This document shows positions 42,056-51,135 of a DNA stretch of 52,098 bases, in pieces. Origin of the DNA: Candidatus Lachnoclostridium pullistercoris (GTDB lineage Bacteria; Bacillota; Clostridia; Lachnospirales; Lachnospiraceae); assembly GCA_019119775.1 (NCBI GenBank), contig DWWL01000005.1:1-52098 (forward strand), written 5' to 3'. The translations under genes were made by a program, and so were the position numbers. Position 1 is the stretch's first letter, and every line of letters begins with the position of its first letter. Under the pieces are notes generated by a model. The model had not been told where the DNA came from. It did no database searches and was given only the letters and a program-made list of their open reading frames with translations.

Positions 42056-43468
42056 ATGTCCTTTTTTGAAACACTGAACGAGAAGTTTTTCAATCCATTC
42101 TGCTGCAGGAACCGAGAGCTGTATTTCGAGTGCATCAGCCAGCTGATTGAAAAATCGAAGGAAATTTCTGTCCTGTATGAAACGGATGCCAGAAATACAC
42201 TGGTCCTGTACCTTCAGAACTGCACCTATTCCATAGAAACGGAAAATATCGGAGAAGAGATCGCCGGCGGGAAAACTCCGCAGGAAAATGCGTCTGTCAT
42301 TCTCCGATATTTTCGCACATGTGGGTGGATAACCCCGCAGGAAATCGGGCGCAGCGGTGACAACATCGCGTCTGTTTCTGCATACTGCCGGAAACTGATC
42401 GACGCGGTCCACAGAATCTTTGATGCGGATGTAAACGGCGCGATCACTAATCATATCTTTTCCATGTATGAAATTCTGAAATCCTCCTTCAGCAGGGACA
42501 ACGCCCGTTCCATCCGCCCCTATCAGAATATTCTGATTCCGCTGGTGGAAAATGAGTGCGACCTGAAAAATGAACTTCTAATATTAAAAGACAGTATCCG
42601 GGAGATCATGCGAGCTGTCATGAAGATGGCGGATGCCAACAGTTTCGGTCAGTTTCTGATGAAGGATGAGCTTCTGAACCGTTTTTTCAATGACTATTTT
42701 TTCATCAAGAAAAGCGGCCTGATCCCGTCCTACATTTCAGATATTGACCGGATGTTGAGAAAGCTGCGCCGTTCGGAGCTTTACGGCCGTATGATCCAGG
42801 AGTACATAAAAATAGAACGGGTGGACGAGATTCAGGCGGGAGAAAAGATCGACCGGCTGTTTAACGAGCTGGACAGCTTCATCAACCTGGAATATGAACA
42901 GGAAATGTCCTATATCGACCGGAAGATCAATAATTATTATAATCTGTACGCCACCCGCATGATGATGGTGCTCAGTGAAAATACCAATCTAGAGCACGAA
43001 CTGAACCGGCTGCTTCTGTTTTTGAAAAATCTGAATGACGAAAACAGAGAAGAAGCGCTTTTAAGGATTTCCGAAACCCACCGTCTCATGAGTGTGGGAT
43101 ATGTGGGAAGAAAGTCGTTTGAGCGGCGCAAAAAGCGCAATCCCAATCTGAAAAATGTGGGGCTTGTCGCTGAAGAGCTGTCAGAGGAAGAGAGACAGCG
43201 GCTGACGGATGAACTGCTTAAGGAAACGCCGGACCGGTACAGCATGGACAATGTGGAGAAACATTTTGATGAGATCATGAGGGGCAGAGAAGAGATCTCC
43301 GTGGAAGAATGCGGCGTGCACACCAGAGATGACGCGACGATGATCGCGGCCAGCATAATCTATTCAGGAACGGCCGGATTTCCCTATGAGGTGGAATTTA
43401 GGGACGGCATGGTGGAGACGGAGGCAGCCAGAATTAGCAATGTCACGATAAAGAGGAAAAAATTATGA
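42056..43468 (+). CDS. jetA: Wadjet plasmid-defence protein JetA
   Basis: 470 residues from ATG 42056, with AAGGAG 12 bases upstream; the frame is open before it but without homology. MSFFETLNEKFFNPFCCRNRELYF then helical sequence throughout, with ERRKKRNPNLKN and EELSEEERQRLTDELL near the end. I recognise it as the type II Wadjet JetA kleisin-like family (the DUF5716 kind). In known Wadjet systems JetA closes the ring of the JetC SMC-like dimer, as MukF does for MukB. It overlaps jetB by four bases (ATGA). Family name is from memory; gene order and neighbours give strong support. Confidence 0.87.
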   Translation: MSFFETLNEKFFNPFCCRNRELYFECISQLIEKSKEISVLYETDARNTLVLYLQNCTYSIETENIGEEIAGGKTPQENASVILRYFRTCGWITPQEIGRSGDNIASVSAYCRKLIDAVHRIFDADVNGAITNHIFSMYEILKSSFSRDNARSIRPYQNILIPLVENECDLKNELLILKDSIREIMRAVMKMADANSFGQFLMKDELLNRFFNDYFFIKKSGLIPSYISDIDRMLRKLRRSELYGRMIQEYIKIERVDEIQAGEKIDRLFNELDSFINLEYEQEMSYIDRKINNYYNLYATRMMMVLSENTNLEHELNRLLLFLKNLNDENREEALLRISETHRLMSVGYVGRKSFERRKKRNPNLKNVGLVAEELSEEERQRLTDELLKETPDRYSMDNVEKHFDEIMRGREEISVEECGVHTRDDATMIAASIIYSGTAGFPYEVEFRDGMVETEAARISNVTIKRKKL

Positions 43469-44112
43469 GCGATATCAGTTTACAGATTACGATAAAAGAG
43501 GAAAACAGCAGCCTGTTTAAGCGCTGCATCAGAAAACTGCTGGAGTCCACGTTCATACTGCGGGACAAGGATGAGAGACTGTATCAGTTTGCATCCAGAG
43601 AATCCAACCGTCAGGATATTTCCGAATATCTGCGGATGATCGGTTTTGACATGATCGTGGAGGAGAAGACGGGAGTCTGTATGCTGACTGCCAGCGAGGA
43701 GGACGGGGATACAGTAGGCCTGAAGCGGGCCAATGTGGTGACATTTTCGACGCTGCAGTACCATCTTCTGCTGGTGCTCTGGAAAGTGTATCTGGAAAAT
43801 CTCGGCTACAGCGAGGGGAATTTTGTCACCAAAGGAGATCTGATCGACCAGATCAGGTCTTACGGCGTTCAGCTGACGCGCACGGAATTAAACGCCGCGT
43901 TCCGCCTGTTCAAAAAGTACAGCCTGATCAATTTCAGCGACGAGGAAGAGGGAGAGGACATGAAAATCCAGCTCTACCCGTCCCTGCAGTTTGGATGGGA
44001 CCTTCCGCAGTTTCAGACTGTGGCGGGGGAATATTTGAAAGAAGAACCGGAAGAGGCGGGAAAAACTGGGGAAGAGGCGGACCCTGAAGAATTTGAGGAG
44101 GAAGAGGAATGA
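43465..44112 (+). CDS. jetB: Wadjet plasmid-defence protein JetB
   Basis: 215 residues, two winged-helix-like halves: an N-terminal part (LFKRCIRKLLESTFILRDKDERLYQF) and a middle part (LLLVLWKVYLENLGYSEGNFVTKGDLIDQI), then a very acidic tail (DPEEFEEEEE). JetB is the kite/MukE-like subunit that binds JetA and DNA. Both neighbours overlap it by ATGA, giving one translationally coupled set. Probable type II Wadjet family (DUF6063-like). Confidence 0.85.
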   Translation: MSDISLQITIKEENSSLFKRCIRKLLESTFILRDKDERLYQFASRESNRQDISEYLRMIGFDMIVEEKTGVCMLTASEEDGDTVGLKRANVVTFSTLQYHLLLVLWKVYLENLGYSEGNFVTKGDLIDQIRSYGVQLTRTELNAAFRLFKKYSLINFSDEEEGEDMKIQLYPSLQFGWDLPQFQTVAGEYLKEEPEEAGKTGEEADPEEFEEEEE

Positions 44113-47100
44113 TCCTGTTAAAAAAGGTGCGGCTGATCAATTGGTACGGATTTTCCAATGTGACAGCGCCCATTGGCTTCTTCACGCTGATCGCGGGGAA
44201 AAATGGAAATGGGAAATCGGTCATGCTGGATGCAATCAAATATGCCGCGTACGGAGACACGGTGTTCAACAAGTCGTCAGAGAGCAAAGGCAGCCGTACG
44301 CTGTCCTCCTACACGAGAGGTCTTCTGGACGCCACGGCCGGGACTTACATGCGGCCGGCGGAGCGGGTGCCGAATGTGTACAGTCACATCGTGCTGGAAT
44401 ATTTTGACGATGTGGAGGATAAATCATTTCTGCTGGGAACGGTTATCGAGACGAGCGCGTCCAATAACTGTCAGACGTACCGCTATGTGATGGACCGGAC
44501 GGTTATGGAGCAGATGGAGCATACCTATGAAGAAAAAGGAGTCACTATGCCCTGCAGCGCGTCGCTTCTTCAGAAAAAGTACAGGCTGAAGCTGATGAAC
44601 CGGGAGCAGGGGCTGCCGAAATTTCTGCAGATGACCGGATTAAAATTGAATCTGGCACAGCTTCCCGTCTATCTGCGCAAGCTCCGCGGGATCATGTCCT
44701 ATGATCCGAATGCCAGGATCGACCGGTTTATCCGGGAGAGCGTTCTGGAAGAGCGGAACGTGGATTTCGGGAAACTGATCGAGGCAAAGGAAAACATCGA
44801 AAGGCTGAATGAAAATTTTGAGATCATTCAGCAGGAGATCGGCGAGTTGGACGGAATTCTCGGGGAGTACGACGCCTGGGAGAGTGAAAGAAACCGTCTG
44901 CTGGCGGATGATATCCGCATTGTCTATAAAAAGAGAAAGGACCTGAGCCGGGAAATTGAACGTCAGACGGCAGAGCGGGAACTGGCCCAGAGAAGAAAGG
45001 AAGACTTAGAGCAGGAACTGGAGATTCTGGACAGAAAGAAAAAAGAGATCGACGGACAGCTGGTGCAGGTAAGGGTCAGCCTGGAACAGCTGGACAGCGC
45101 GCGGATGATCGAGGAGGAAAAACGAAGATCAGAGGGGCTGGAGGCTGAGAAAAAGACGCTGATGGACCTGTGCAGAAAGCTGGAGCATTTTCAGACGGTG
45201 ATCAGCGAGCTCATGAATCAGTTTTTTGAGGAGAAAGAGCCGGTTGAAGATCAGAGCGTGCTGGCGTCCCTCTGCGGGCGGGAGCACACGGCGGCGGAAA
45301 AAGCGGCGGCGGTATCCGGGTTTAAGCAGAAAGTGAGCGAGCGATATGATAGGCTGGTAGCAAAGGTGGCAGATGCCGAGAGAGAACTAGAGGAGCTGAA
45401 CCGCAGCCTGGATATGCAGCACCGGATTATAGAAGACTGCAGAAAACACCGCAATACGTTCGACCAGATCCCGGACTATGTGGGTCTGCGCAGTGAGATC
45501 AACCGGGAATTTGAAAAGAGAAATATCCGCTCAAAAGCCCAGTTTGCCTGTGAGTACGTGATCGGCCTGAAGGATGAAGCGTGGCGGGACGCCATCGAGG
45601 CATTTTTAGGGCCGCGCCGTTACACAATTCTGGTGGAACCCCAGTACTACGATATTGCGGATGACGTGCTGAACCGGTCGGAACACCGCTACGCTCATCT
45701 GTTCAACACAAAGCTGCTGATGAAGAAAAAGATCCGCGTGGAGGAAGATTCGGCGGTGTTTAAACTGGAGATTAAAAATCCGGTGGCAAAGCAGTATTTT
45801 GATTATCAGCTGGGAAGAATGCACGCGGTGGAAAAGACTGCTGTGAAGGAATATGAAAATGCGATCTCCAGGGAAGGCCGCGTGTCCGTAGCCATGGACA
45901 GCTATTTCCTTCGCTTTGATAAACTTCGCTCTTACTATCTGGGGCAGAAGACCTTTGAGTTGAACCGGCTCCGGGCGGAGAAGGAGATCAACAGGCTGAA
46001 CGGAGAAAAGAAGGCAAAACTGGCTGAGAAAAAGGAACTAGAAAGCCGGAAGTCCCGAATGGCCCAGAGCAGGGAAATGTTTCAGGAGTATGACTATGAC
46101 GCCCACCGGAAGTATCAGACCGCGTCGGAGAACGCCAGGGCGTCGAGAGAACAGCTGGAACGCCTAAAAAAGGCCCAGGAGAATAATCAGGAATATCTGG
46201 AGTTAAGCGAGCTGGCCGGACGGCTTTCCGATGAACAGGGGGCCGTTCAAAGCGAGTATAAAGTTAAGCTGGAAGAAAAAAGCGGGCAGGATGCGGTTAT
46301 CACAAGGTGCGGAGAGAAGATCGCGACAAGATCCAGAGAGCTGGCTGAACAGGAAAAGCAGTTTCAGGAATATCAGACAGAGTACTATACCATTGTGCAG
46401 CGGACGGTGGAAGCCTATGAAAAATACCTGGAAAATGGGAGACAGGGCCTGGGCGGTCTGCTGGCGGAAGATACCAGAAGGCGCGTGGGGAACAGCATCA
46501 CTCAGCATGAGCGGGATCTGATGCAGAGGCAGGCGGATTATAACGCCAAGCATGCCGGGCGTATGCTGCCGCGGGGAACGGAAGGCAGAGAAGCGTATGC
46601 CGGCAGAAGAGAGCGCATCTGGATGGACAATCTCCAGGAAATCCGTCAGAAGCTGGAGGTGCAGACCCGCAGATACGAAGATATTTTTAAAAATGAATTT
46701 GTGCTGACCATCTTGAAATCCTGCGAGCGCGCCAGGGAAGACTTAAGGCAGATCAACGGGGAACTGGCGAAGCTGACATTTGCGGCAAAATATCAGTTTG
46801 ACGTCCATTATGTGAAAGATGGTTCAGAGTACGCGAAAGTAATCGAATACGCCCGTTACCTGGATGAGCGGGAGCAGCTGGGAGACGCCGCGGACGGCCA
46901 GTTGACGCTTGATCTGGCAGCTTCCGTGTCCGATGAGGAAGGCGGGCGCTTAGAGGCTGAGATGAAGCAGATCATCAACCGGATCATCGAAAAGAACAGT
47001 GGGGAGACGATCGCGCGATTTGCCGATTACCGAAATTATATGAATTATGAGATATTGATCAGTAATCAGATCCTTGACCGGGCGAAGTTATCACGTCAGA

Positions 47101-47450
47101 CCGGCTTTAACTCCGGGGCGGAGGTGCAGATTCCCTACCTGCTGATCCTGTCATCGGCGCTTTTGCTGATCTACAACCAGCGCGTCAATTCCACCCGCCT
47201 GGTATTTATCGACGAACCCTTTGCCAAGATGGATCCCGGCAATGTAAAGCTGATGCTGAAATTTATGCGGGAGCAGAGACTTCAGGTAATTTTCTGCTCT
47301 CCGGACAAGACAGAGTCCATCGGAAGTGAGTGCGAGGTGATCCTGCCGGCCCTGCGCGTGCGTGCGGACAGCATGCAGCTGGGGATCGTGCAGTTTCATG
47401 AAGAAAAGGCGTACAGCGCCCGTTTAGGGGAAGAACATGGCAGATTATGA
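44109..47450 (+). CDS. jetC: Wadjet SMC-like ATPase JetC
   Basis: 1113 residues. Walker A is GKNGNGKS (residues 30-37). Two long coiled-coil arms, about 270-400 and about 600-750, flank a hinge-like part (about 450-570 with IGLKDEAWRDAIEAFLGPRRYTIL). Walker B is LVFIDEP with Asp1035-Glu1036, followed by the D-loop-like AKMDPG. JetC dimers extrude DNA loops using ATP and so recognise small circular DNA. The start overlaps jetB by ATGA; the end overlaps jetD by 14 bases. All ATPase motifs look intact. Confidence 0.92.
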   Translation: MILLKKVRLINWYGFSNVTAPIGFFTLIAGKNGNGKSVMLDAIKYAAYGDTVFNKSSESKGSRTLSSYTRGLLDATAGTYMRPAERVPNVYSHIVLEYFDDVEDKSFLLGTVIETSASNNCQTYRYVMDRTVMEQMEHTYEEKGVTMPCSASLLQKKYRLKLMNREQGLPKFLQMTGLKLNLAQLPVYLRKLRGIMSYDPNARIDRFIRESVLEERNVDFGKLIEAKENIERLNENFEIIQQEIGELDGILGEYDAWESERNRLLADDIRIVYKKRKDLSREIERQTAERELAQRRKEDLEQELEILDRKKKEIDGQLVQVRVSLEQLDSARMIEEEKRRSEGLEAEKKTLMDLCRKLEHFQTVISELMNQFFEEKEPVEDQSVLASLCGREHTAAEKAAAVSGFKQKVSERYDRLVAKVADAERELEELNRSLDMQHRIIEDCRKHRNTFDQIPDYVGLRSEINREFEKRNIRSKAQFACEYVIGLKDEAWRDAIEAFLGPRRYTILVEPQYYDIADDVLNRSEHRYAHLFNTKLLMKKKIRVEEDSAVFKLEIKNPVAKQYFDYQLGRMHAVEKTAVKEYENAISREGRVSVAMDSYFLRFDKLRSYYLGQKTFELNRLRAEKEINRLNGEKKAKLAEKKELESRKSRMAQSREMFQEYDYDAHRKYQTASENARASREQLERLKKAQENNQEYLELSELAGRLSDEQGAVQSEYKVKLEEKSGQDAVITRCGEKIATRSRELAEQEKQFQEYQTEYYTIVQRTVEAYEKYLENGRQGLGGLLAEDTRRRVGNSITQHERDLMQRQADYNAKHAGRMLPRGTEGREAYAGRRERIWMDNLQEIRQKLEVQTRRYEDIFKNEFVLTILKSCERAREDLRQINGELAKLTFAAKYQFDVHYVKDGSEYAKVIEYARYLDEREQLGDAADGQLTLDLAASVSDEEGGRLEAEMKQIINRIIEKNSGETIARFADYRNYMNYEILISNQILDRAKLSRQTGFNSGAEVQIPYLLILSSALLLIYNQRVNSTRLVFIDEPFAKMDPGNVKLMLKFMREQRLQVIFCSPDKTESIGSECEVILPALRVRADSMQLGIVQFHEEKAYSARLGEEHGRL

Positions 47451-48648
47451 AGAAAAAATGCTGACGGCTCTGGCGGATAAGTACAGAAGCAGCAAAAAAG
47501 ACAGCAAAACTAATGTGATCAGGAGACGGACGAAAATCAGTCCGTCTCAGCTTTATAAAAATTACAGCCGCAATGACGGCGATATGGAGCAGATCGAGGC
47601 CGTGAACCAGGCGGTTTTCCAGTGCAGCGAAAAAGGCTTTGTGACCTATGAGATGGGAGGATTCAGCAGCGAGATCCAGAATATTTATCTGGCAGATGAA
47701 AAAATTGAGGAGATCGAACATTACCTGGAAACCAAATACGGATACGAGCCCAAATCTGTGAAACGTCAGTATGCGGAAAAGCTGATTTCTCTCTACGGCG
47801 GGCGAAGTCCCGCGGCGGAGCAGGAGTGTGAAAAGCTGCGCCAGGCGCTGGAGAAGAACCGGATCCCCGCCCGCTGCCGCCAGACAGAGGACCTGCTCAA
47901 GGCACTCGTTTTCATTGAAAATAACAGAAATGATCTGTATCTGCGGGAAGCCTCTTCCCTGATCTACGGAGATTCCAAATATCTGGAAGAAAATGTGCTG
48001 GGGCCGGTCTGCAGAGCGCTCCGTGAGTGCCTGGGCCGTCCGTGCGGCGAGATGGAGCTGGAAGATGAGATCCTGGAAGAATATCATATCACGCGGGAAA
48101 AGCAGAAGCTGTGTCTGAAAGGAGACATAAGCATATACATCGGCGGAAGAGAACTGGAGCTGGGAGCATTTCCGGGGGGAATTGAATTTTTCGCGGATGA
48201 ACTGGACAGAATGGATCGGATACAGGTCCGAACTCCGTTTTTTATGACAGTGGAAAACTATACCTCATGGCTGAGGTGCAGCAGCTCTGAGACAGCTCTT
48301 TTTTACCTGGGCGGCTATACCGTCCGCTGTCAGAGGGATTTCCTGAAAAAGGTGTTTTCTGATAATCCGACAGTCAGTTTCCGCCATTTTGGGGACATTG
48401 ACGCCGGAGGACTCTACATTCATGAGCATCTGTGCCGCGTGACCGGCATTCCCTTTCAGATGTACCGGATGTCGCGGACAGAGCTGGAAGACAGCCGTTT
48501 CCAGTCCTGCCTCCATCCGCTGACAGAGCAGGACAGAGTCCGCTTGACGGCTTTAAGACAGAAGAAAGAGTATGGGGAACTGGCAGAATACATGCTGGAG
48601 AGAGGAGTGAAACTGGAGCAGGAGATCATCAGTTATTATGAGCGATGA
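47437..48648 (+). CDS. jetD: Wadjet nuclease JetD (Toprim-type)
   Basis: 403 residues. N-terminal helical part, then the DUF2220-type Toprim domain: FMTVENYTSWL with Glu273 and FRHFGDIDAGGLYIHEHL with Asp320-x-Asp322 are the metal-binding residues of the nuclease; LFYLGGY lies between. JetD cuts plasmid DNA after JetABC has extruded it. All acidic residues are present, so the system appears active. It overlaps jetC by 14 bases. The operon ends here, with terminators beyond 48784. Confidence 0.92.
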   Translation: MADYEEKMLTALADKYRSSKKDSKTNVIRRRTKISPSQLYKNYSRNDGDMEQIEAVNQAVFQCSEKGFVTYEMGGFSSEIQNIYLADEKIEEIEHYLETKYGYEPKSVKRQYAEKLISLYGGRSPAAEQECEKLRQALEKNRIPARCRQTEDLLKALVFIENNRNDLYLREASSLIYGDSKYLEENVLGPVCRALRECLGRPCGEMELEDEILEEYHITREKQKLCLKGDISIYIGGRELELGAFPGGIEFFADELDRMDRIQVRTPFFMTVENYTSWLRCSSSETALFYLGGYTVRCQRDFLKKVFSDNPTVSFRHFGDIDAGGLYIHEHLCRVTGIPFQMYRMSRTELEDSRFQSCLHPLTEQDRVRLTALRQKKEYGELAEYMLERGVKLEQEIISYYER

Positions 48649-48737
48649 AGGCCCGCGGAATCGTCTGACAGACCGGCCGGGCCGGCGGGAGAGGTGCGGC
48701 CGGATGAAAGCAGGCCCCGGGAAACGCGGAGATCGCA

Positions 48738-48779
48738 CTGCGGCGGAAAGGAAAATGTCGCTTTCGCGACCCGCCGCAG
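48738..48779 (+). other. Branched hairpin in the 3' region of the Wadjet operon
   Basis: Outer arms CTGCGGCGG (48738-48746) and CCGCCGCAG (48771-48779) enclose a 10-base arm and an inner hairpin GTCGC-TTTC-GCGAC (48757-48770). The outer stem is a perfect 9 bp. It stands 90 bases past the jetD stop and directly before the terminator at 48784. Confidence 0.65.
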
Positions 48780-48783
48780 GCGG

Positions 48784-48810
48784 AGAATCCTGCGGAGCAG
48801 GATTCTTTCT
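48784..48810 (+). terminator. Terminator 1 of the Wadjet operon
   Basis: GAATCCTGC-GGA-GCAGGATTC stem (9 bp, 48785-48805) followed by TTTCTT. Its descending half (16 bases from 48797) recurs exactly at 24121-24136 before thiW. Confidence 0.75.
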
Positions 48811-48824
48811 TATAGATGATGAAG

Positions 48825-48865
48825 AAAAGCGGCGATGCTCTTAAAAAGGGATTGCCGCTTTTTGT
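48825..48865 (+). terminator. Terminator 2 before the MarR gene
   Basis: AAAAGCGGC (48825-48833) pairs with GCCGCTTTT (48854-48862), then T and the next promoter region. Confidence 0.75.
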
Positions 48866-48881
48866 ATGCAGGAAAAAATAC

Positions 48882-48909
48882 TTGACTTATGTACGAAATC
48901 GGATATAAT
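48882..48909 (+). promoter_or_regulatory. Promoter of the MarR-RNHCP pair
   Basis: TTGACT (48882-48887), 16-base spacer, TATAAT (48904-48909), about 35 bases before the ATG at 48945. Confidence 0.8.
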
Positions 48910-48928
48910 GTAAATGTATGAAATCGGA
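48890..48928 (+). promoter_or_regulatory. Paired 14-bp direct repeats across the MarR promoter
   Basis: TGTACGAAATCGGA (48890-48903) in the spacer and TGTATGAAATCGGA (48915-48928) around the start point differ at one base and stand 25 bases apart. Their placement suggests operator sites for the MarR protein. Confidence 0.6.
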
Positions 48929-48944
48929 CAAAGGAGATGAATGT

Positions 48945-49409
48945 ATGCACTATTTAAAGGCGGGAGAATACACTTATCTGGCGGGCGAAATCAACTCTCT
49001 TTATCATGAAGCTGCGGTAAAAATGGGGATCTCCGACAGCGTGATGAATATTTTATATGTCATTTGCGAGAAAGGAAATCAGTGCTTTCAGAGCGAGATA
49101 AGCAAACTGACAGGTATCAGCCGCCAGACGATAAATTCAGCGATCCGGAAGCTGGAGAAAGATGAAATGGTATATCTCCAGCAGGGCCAGGGAAGAAATA
49201 CGATCGTCTGTCTGACCGAGAAAGGCAGGAAATTTTCTGAGGAAAAAATTTCCCGGCTGTTTGAAATTGAAAATAAAATTTGGAAGGAATGGACGGACGA
49301 AGAGCAGCAGCAATATCTGACGCTCACAAAAAAATACCGCGATGCATTGAAAAAATATTTGGATGTGAGCTCTTTTTCGGAGAGCGGTCCTTTAAAGGAG
49401 CAAGTATGA
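48945..49409 (+). CDS. MarR-family HTH regulator
   Basis: 154 residues from ATG 48945; AAAGGAG lies 9 bases upstream and between the two possible starts, so the ATG at 48918 is rejected. Winged helix: MNILYVICEKGNQCFQSEISKLTGISRQTINSAIRKLEKDEMVYL then the wing GQGRNTIVCLTEKG, with long helices either side for dimerisation. It probably represses its own operon through the direct repeats at the promoter and is coupled by ATGA to the RNHCP gene. Confidence 0.9.
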   Translation: MHYLKAGEYTYLAGEINSLYHEAAVKMGISDSVMNILYVICEKGNQCFQSEISKLTGISRQTINSAIRKLEKDEMVYLQQGQGRNTIVCLTEKGRKFSEEKISRLFEIENKIWKEWTDEEQQQYLTLTKKYRDALKKYLDVSSFSESGPLKEQV

Positions 49410-49837
49410 ACAGAGAAAATAAGAGAAAACAGTATGAAAAAGGATATTATAAGACACACGAATGCAGAGACAGCTTTACATGTAAAGTCTGCGGCAGGTT
49501 AGTTGTGGCTGCCGGAGCAGGGAGCGGCCATCGAAATCACTGCCCTAATTGTCTTTCCAGCTTACACTTAGACATTGAACCTGGGGACAGAGAGGCAGAC
49601 TGCGGCGGCATTATGGACCCCGTGGGCGTGTGGGTCAGAAAAAACGGAGAATGGGCGATCATACACCGCTGCCGCAGATGCGGACATTTGAGTTCCAACC
49701 GCGTAGCCGCAGATGATAACCCCATGAAACTGATGTCCATTGCAATGAAGCCGCTGTCGCAGCCGCCTTTTCCATTGGAAAGAATAGAGGAAATGACTGC
49801 CCTGATGGGCGGAGACGGACAGATGTATGGGAGGTAG
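49406..49837 (+). CDS. RNHCP-domain zinc-binding protein
   Basis: 143 residues. TCKVCGRLV, then the name-giving motif GHRNHCPNCLSSLH, and CRRCGHLSSNR give three Cys-pair sites, probably two zinc ribbons. DGEWAI-type and EWAIIHRC stretches match RNHCP-domain proteins, whose function is unknown. The start overlaps the marR stop by ATGA, so a MarR repressor and this protein form one unit. A longer frame upstream overlaps marR and has no support. Confidence 0.88.
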   Translation: MNRENKRKQYEKGYYKTHECRDSFTCKVCGRLVVAAGAGSGHRNHCPNCLSSLHLDIEPGDREADCGGIMDPVGVWVRKNGEWAIIHRCRRCGHLSSNRVAADDNPMKLMSIAMKPLSQPPFPLERIEEMTALMGGDGQMYGR

Positions 49838-49969
49838 CAGGAGAGGCGATATGCGGGAAAGAGATAAACTTTGAATGGTGGAGAGCGCGATTGGTCCGAA
49901 TGGTTTGTTCCTATAGGTTATGCAGTTTTTGTTCATAAGCTTAGGTTAAATCTGAGAGGTACAAGGATA

Positions 49970-50347
49970 ATGGAATATAAAATTGATGATAAAGCGCTGA
50001 ATGTTTCGGTGTTTCTTGCGTTTGTAAACCAAGTATGGCCAGGAGATTATGATATTGAAAAGACGAGAAAAGCTTTATCTAAAACGCTGAATATAACTGC
50101 CTATGATGGGAAAAGACTTGTGGGCTGCCTGCGCATTCTTTCAGATGGATATTTCTTTGGGACGATCACTGAATTTCTTGTACTTCCAGAGTATCAGAAG
50201 CAAGGGATAGGCAGCCAGCTTCTGCAGCTGGCCCAGGAGAACGCACCCACCATGCTGTATTTTGGTTCACAGCCGGGAATGGAAGCATTTTATGAAAAGA
50301 ATGGCTGTCAGAAAAGTTTACAGTCCTACGTTATAGAAAAGAAGTGA
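49970..50347 (+). CDS. GNAT-family N-acetyltransferase
   Basis: 125 residues from ATG 49970, with AAGGA just upstream. EFLVLPEYQKQGIGSQLLQLAQE is the acetyl-CoA loop, and FYEKNGCQKS the C-terminal signature. Short for the family but complete. Local base composition is more A/T-rich than the glycan and leu regions, which suggests later acquisition. Substrate unknown. Confidence 0.85.
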   Translation: MEYKIDDKALNVSVFLAFVNQVWPGDYDIEKTRKALSKTLNITAYDGKRLVGCLRILSDGYFFGTITEFLVLPEYQKQGIGSQLLQLAQENAPTMLYFGSQPGMEAFYEKNGCQKSLQSYVIEKK

Positions 50348-50368
50348 TGGCACCTAGGAGGTATTGCA

Positions 50369-51016
50369 ATGAAGATAGAGATCGGGAAAGATTTCCCGCA
50401 GTATTTTAAACCTTCATATCCGGAAGAATTTGAGTTATTTTCCCATTTTGAAGTAACCGCAGGAATACCAACGGTTTTGTTCGCAATCACCACATGGAAA
50501 GAAAATGGGGAACCGAATGTCTGCTTTCATTCATGGAGCTGTTTTCACGGGGACAAAACTGCTTTTTTTGCTGTGATGGGAAATTTATATCAGCACACCC
50601 ACACTTACGCGAACATCAAAAGGGAAAAATGCTTTTGTATCAACTTTCTTCCGATAAGCTATTATGACAACCTGGTAAATACAATCGAACACAACGACAT
50701 GGAAACAGACGAATTTGCGGCAGGTCATTTTACACTTTCCAATGCAAAAACGATTCATGCGCCGGCTATTCAGGAGGCATTTATCAATATGGAATGCACT
50801 TTGAAAGAGATACAGGATTTAAGCGGCGCAGGAATAACAGCTATGGTTATCGGTCAAGTGCAGCATATTTCTGTTGAGAAAGAATATGCGCAGGGTTATG
50901 AGCAGAGGTATGGGAAAGATGGTTTTATGATGCTAATACCGGCACCGCAGGACCTTGTCACCGGAGAACCAAATCAATCGGCGATTGCTGCGGTAAAGGT
51001 AGAGAGATTAGATTAG
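50369..51016 (+). CDS. Flavin-reductase-like FMN-binding split-barrel protein
   Basis: 215 residues. The order of VLFAITTWKENGEPNVCFHSWSCFHGDK, AVMGNLYQHTHTYANIKREKCFCINFLP and later AMVIGQVQHISVEKEY is that of flavin-reductase-domain proteins (FMN-binding split barrel). It probably binds FMN and reduces a small molecule or passes reduced flavin on. GGAGG lies 12 bases before the ATG; it follows the GNAT gene by 21 bases. A/T-rich like its neighbour and followed directly by IS sequence. Confidence 0.8.
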   Translation: MKIEIGKDFPQYFKPSYPEEFELFSHFEVTAGIPTVLFAITTWKENGEPNVCFHSWSCFHGDKTAFFAVMGNLYQHTHTYANIKREKCFCINFLPISYYDNLVNTIEHNDMETDEFAAGHFTLSNAKTIHAPAIQEAFINMECTLKEIQDLSGAGITAMVIGQVQHISVEKEYAQGYEQRYGKDGFMMLIPAPQDLVTGEPNQSAIAAVKVERLD

Positions 51017-51135
51017 AAAACGGATAACGTATAATTAATTTCGCAAAATCAATTTCATAAAAATAGACATGATCTATAGCCGTTTGGTAGAATTAAGTCA
51101 CCATAACAAAACCCATCAAAGGAGGCTATAGAACC

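Noticed and set aside
42056-48648. Reading the operon as a chromosomal MukBEF/Mks condensin
   Set aside because: The fourth gene encodes a Toprim nuclease with intact acidic residues, which defines Wadjet rather than a housekeeping condensin set.
48638-48844. 68-codon frame after jetD
   Set aside because: It overlaps the end of jetD, covers the hairpins and terminator 1, has Arg/Gly-rich composition and no conserved pattern; the RNA structures explain the region better.
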